Positions 15,192 through 17,496 of a stretch of 17,496 bases of DNA are shown piece after piece. The stretch spans positions 1 to 17,496 of the forward strand of contig JAHJQT010000014.1 in assembly GCA_018819085.1 (NCBI GenBank). Reading direction: 5' to 3'. The position numbers were made by a program, and so were the translations under genes. The stretch comes from Patescibacteria group bacterium (GTDB taxonomy: Bacteria > Patescibacteriota > Minisyncoccia > Portnoybacterales > UBA2143). Under the pieces are notes generated by a model. That model did not search any database. It saw nothing but the letters and a program-made list of their open reading frames with translations, and had not been told where the DNA came from. Within the stretch, counting starts at the first letter, position 1; each line of letters begins with the position of its first letter.

Positions 15192-16557
15192 AAAAAATAA
15201 AATAATTGTTGTTTTATTCTTTTTAATTTTAATACCTCGTTTTATATTTATGCTTGTTGCTTTTTTTGTTTTAGGCGACAGCGGTTTTGTTGGTGGGTGT
15301 GATGTGTATTTACCTGCTGGTCTTAATTTATTAATCCATCATACTTTTACTAATTTTAGTTCAAATTTGCCCCTTGTTCCAAATTCTTTTCCAGCTCCCG
15401 GATATCCAATCCTTTTAGGTATATCGTGGTTAATTATCCCGAAATATCTTTTTATTGTTTTTTGGCAGAATATAATGTACGCGTTGTTTATTGTTTTTGT
15501 TTATAAATTTTCTCGTCTGTTCTTTAATAATACTGTTTCAATGATGGCGGCTGTTTTCATGGCTTTTGAGCCATTTAGTTTTTTTTGGTCTAATATGGTT
15601 ATGTCAGAAACACCCTTTCTTTTATTCTTCATGCTTTCAATTTATTTTTTAGCTTTATCTTGGCGTAATCAAAAATTGAAATATATTATATTTTCGGCGA
15701 TTTTTTTGGGTCTTGCTGCATTAATTAGGCAAATTGCTTTTTTATTTTTCCCAGCTATTATAGCGATGACGACTATAATGTTTTGGCGAAAAGTTTCTTT
15801 ATATAAATTAGCCAAATTATTAATTATTTTTCTTCTTGTTTTTTTAGCGATAACCGCGCCTTGGTGCATTAGAAATAAAATTCAATTTGGTAATTATACT
15901 ATTTCTAATCAAACACATCTTTTATATTTTCTTGCCACAACTCGTAGTTTTTTGTCTTTAACCACCGATTTATCAATTGACGAAGCAGATAAATATTTAA
16001 AAAATTTAGCTGTTGAAAAAGCGGGCGCGGGAAATTTTAACGAAATATCTATAGTTGACAAATATATTCCAATATTCAAAGAAATCTCATTTTCAATTAT
16101 TAAAGATAATCCTTTTTCTTATTTAAAATGGCATCTTATAAAGGCTTTGCCAGTTCTTACCGATTCAGGTTGGATGAATATTTTATATTTTTGGCATGTT
16201 GATTTAAGTGGTGATCGTTCGGTTAATATATCAAATTTATTAGTCCAGGGAGATCTTCAAACATTGTCTTATTCTTTAAAAAATAACCAGGTATTTTTAG
16301 TTAGAATTTTAGGTATAGTTTTTTGGTTATTAATTGACGCAATTGCTTTTTTTGGTATATTTTTGATGATTAGAAAAAAAGAATTTTTAAGAATTGGTTT
16401 AGTAATGTTAATTATTATTGGTTATTTTTTTATTACCTCTAGTTGGGTGGCTATGGCTCGCTTGCGTTTGCCATTACAGCCATTTCTTTTTATTTTTGCA
16501 GCTTACGCGATTTACGATTTTTATTTAAAACTTACTATTAAAAATGAAACAAGATAA
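15175..16557 (+). CDS. GT39/ArnT-like integral membrane glycosyltransferase
   Basis: 460-residue polytopic membrane protein with a first helix at 9-30, an extracytoplasmic loop carrying Asp43 in GCDVYLPAG and a PAPGYPILLG motif (73-82), then helices at about 86-108, 118-135, 145-162, 170-203, 211-230, and more near the C-terminus (370-450). The early Asp, the P.GYP loop, the MSETPF segment (143-148) and the LIRQIAFLFFPA helix fit the PMT_2/ArnT/GT39 group, which uses polyprenyl-phosphate sugars on the outer face of the membrane. The family is diverse, so protein O-glycosylation and glycan or lipid decoration are both possible. It overlaps the preceding gene by 17 nt and the next by 14 nt. It uses GCG alanine codons nine times, against once in the preceding GT gene, which hints at a different history. 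Confidence 0.82.
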   Translation: MKNWFKKNKIIVVLFFLILIPRFIFMLVAFFVLGDSGFVGGCDVYLPAGLNLLIHHTFTNFSSNLPLVPNSFPAPGYPILLGISWLIIPKYLFIVFWQNIMYALFIVFVYKFSRLFFNNTVSMMAAVFMAFEPFSFFWSNMVMSETPFLLFFMLSIYFLALSWRNQKLKYIIFSAIFLGLAALIRQIAFLFFPAIIAMTTIMFWRKVSLYKLAKLLIIFLLVFLAITAPWCIRNKIQFGNYTISNQTHLLYFLATTRSFLSLTTDLSIDEADKYLKNLAVEKAGAGNFNEISIVDKYIPIFKEISFSIIKDNPFSYLKWHLIKALPVLTDSGWMNILYFWHVDLSGDRSVNISNLLVQGDLQTLSYSLKNNQVFLVRILGIVFWLLIDAIAFFGIFLMIRKKEFLRIGLVMLIIIGYFFITSSWVAMARLRLPLQPFLFIFAAYAIYDFYLKLTIKNETR

Positions 16558-17496
16558 ATGGGGAGAAAAGAATAAGTATTATCATCAAGATATAAAAAAG
16601 TTCTTGAAGTTTTCAGTTCCTAAAGATGCTTCTGTTTTGAAAATTGATTGTTCTAAGGGTAAAATCCCAGTAAAAAAATTAAAGATTTCAAAAAAATATG
16701 ACTATATTATTGCTTTGGACTTTATTGGTTTTTCTACAGATATTCAAAAAACCTTTCAACAGATTTATAAAATGACTCATTCTAAATCCAGAATTATTTT
16801 GACTTATCATAGTTATTTATGGGAGCCAATTTTAAAAATAGCTGAACAATTAAAACTTAAAAGACCTCAATCATTTCAAAATTGGCTTGTTTCTTCAGAC
16901 ATTCAAAATTTACTTTATTTAGCAGGTTTTGAAATTATTAAAAAAGGAGAACGTCTTTTAATCCCTAAATACATTCCGTTAATTTCTACATTATTTAATC
17001 AATATTTTGCTAAACTTCCTCTTTTAAGAAGTCTTTGCTTGACTCGTTATTTTATTGTTCGTCCTTATTCCAAAAGAAAATTATTAGAAAAACCAAGTGT
17101 TTCCATAGTTATTGCCGCCAGAAATGAAAAGGGTAATATTGAATCAGCTGTTCAAAGAATTCCTGAAATTGGCTCGCATACAGAAATTATTTTTGTTGAA
17201 GGTGGTTCTACTGATGATACTTTTGAGGAAATTAAAAGAATTCAGCAAAAATATTCTGAAAAAGATATTAAAGTTTTTAAGCAGTCAGGCAAAGGAAAGG
17301 GCGATGCTATTAGAAAAGGATTTAGTAAGGCTAAAGGCGATATTTTAATGATTTTAGACGCTGATTTAACTGTTAAACCGGAAGAACTGCCAAAATTTTA
17401 CAAAGCAATTGTGAGTGGTTCTGGTGATTTTATTAATGGTTGTCGTTTAATTTATCCATTAGAAAAGGAATCTATGCGATTTTTAAATATTTTAGG
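16544..17496 (+). CDS. Methyltransferase-remnant/GT2 glycosyltransferase fusion (3' partial)
   Basis: Open frame from the ATG at 16544 to the window end (317 codons, no stop). Residues 50-175 match the C-terminal half of a class I methyltransferase seen in fused methyltransferase/GT2 proteins: YDYIIALDFIGF (52-63), RIILTYHSYLWEPIL (83-97), QNWLVSSDIQNLLYLAGFE (112-130), IPKYIPLIS (140-148). The N-terminal SAM-binding half is missing or collapsed: VLKIDCSKG (31-39) stands where a glycine-rich motif I is expected, and only about 13 residues separate it from YDYII. The GT2 domain starts at 185 with SVSIVIAARNEKGNIE, continues with IIFVEGGSTDDTFEEI (215-230) and carries the donor-binding DAD at 272-274. 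The GT2 part is most like dolichol/polyprenyl-phosphate sugar synthases, which would feed the GT39-like enzyme encoded just upstream. Overlap with that gene is 14 nt. Confidence 0.85.
   Translation, partial: MKQDKWGEKNKYYHQDIKKFLKFSVPKDASVLKIDCSKGKIPVKKLKISKKYDYIIALDFIGFSTDIQKTFQQIYKMTHSKSRIILTYHSYLWEPILKIAEQLKLKRPQSFQNWLVSSDIQNLLYLAGFEIIKKGERLLIPKYIPLISTLFNQYFAKLPLLRSLCLTRYFIVRPYSKRKLLEKPSVSIVIAARNEKGNIESAVQRIPEIGSHTEIIFVEGGSTDDTFEEIKRIQQKYSEKDIKVFKQSGKGKGDAIRKGFSKAKGDILMILDADLTVKPEELPKFYKAIVSGSGDFINGCRLIYPLEKESMRFLNIL

Noticed and set aside
15669..15869. Minus-strand ORF of 66 codons
   Set aside because: Antisense shadow of the membrane glycosyltransferase gene at 15175-16557.
17112..17348. 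Plus-strand ORF of 78 codons
   Set aside because: Out-of-frame reading within the GT2 domain of the partial gene from 16544, whose own frame carries clear GT2 motifs.
1..17496. TGA recoded as glycine or tryptophan
   Set aside because: TGA ends several genes exactly at ATGA overlaps with the next start, and the proteins end at family-typical lengths; Trp is coded by TGG throughout.
1..17496. CRISPR array, tRNA, rRNA or transposase
   Set aside because: No regularly spaced direct repeats, no cloverleaf-like or rRNA-like stretch and no transposase motifs were found; the gaps are all shorter than 100 nt.

Overview
The window is about 17.5 kb of AT-rich DNA, almost wholly coding. It looks like a surface-glycan or protein-glycosylation locus from a Candidate Phyla Radiation (Patescibacteria) bacterium, most likely Parcubacteria-like. 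That placement is inferred from four things: tight gene overlaps with almost no Shine-Dalgarno sequences, an O-antigen-ligase-like protein with TPR repeats, cobalamin-binding radical SAM enzymes interleaved with glycosyltransferases, and a fused methyltransferase/GT2 protein. TGA acts as a normal stop in many of the genes, so a Gracilibacteria-type recoding does not apply. No rRNA, tRNA, transposase or CRISPR array was seen.

Layout. Positions 2-2245 (+): 5'-truncated O-antigen ligase/polymerase-like membrane protein with a TPR tail. 2246-2336: short intergenic region with a TTGACA-type promoter overlapping a palindromic candidate operator. 2337-3548 (+): AAA+ ATPase with DUF4143. 3540-4718 (-): GT4 glycosyltransferase whose coding sequence carries two GC-rich palindrome-like inserts, both in frame. 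4741-7012 (+): two overlapping GT4 genes. 7008-7090: a 24-bp stem inverted repeat with a GC-rich loop. 7103 to the window end (+): an unbroken chain of ten genes in which every neighbouring pair overlaps by 4 to 17 nt. In order they are B12-radical SAM, GT4, methyltransferase, GT4-like, NodB polysaccharide deacetylase, methyltransferase, B12-radical SAM, GT4-like, GT39/ArnT-like membrane glycosyltransferase, and a methyltransferase-remnant/GT2 fusion cut by the window end.

How they may work together (inference). Cytoplasmic GT4 enzymes would build a glycan on a lipid carrier. The deacetylase, the methyltransferases and the two B12-radical SAM enzymes would modify its sugars or the lipid. The GT2 fusion probably charges polyprenyl phosphate with a sugar, which the GT39-like membrane enzyme could use outside. 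The Wzy_C/TPR protein would polymerise or transfer the finished chain. No flippase and no nucleotide-sugar synthesis genes are visible here.

The most unusual signals are the GC-rich palindromic elements (two inside a glycosyltransferase ORF, one forming the centre of an intergenic hairpin), the clustered half-sites before the ATPase gene, and a fusion protein whose methyltransferase domain seems to have lost its SAM-binding half.
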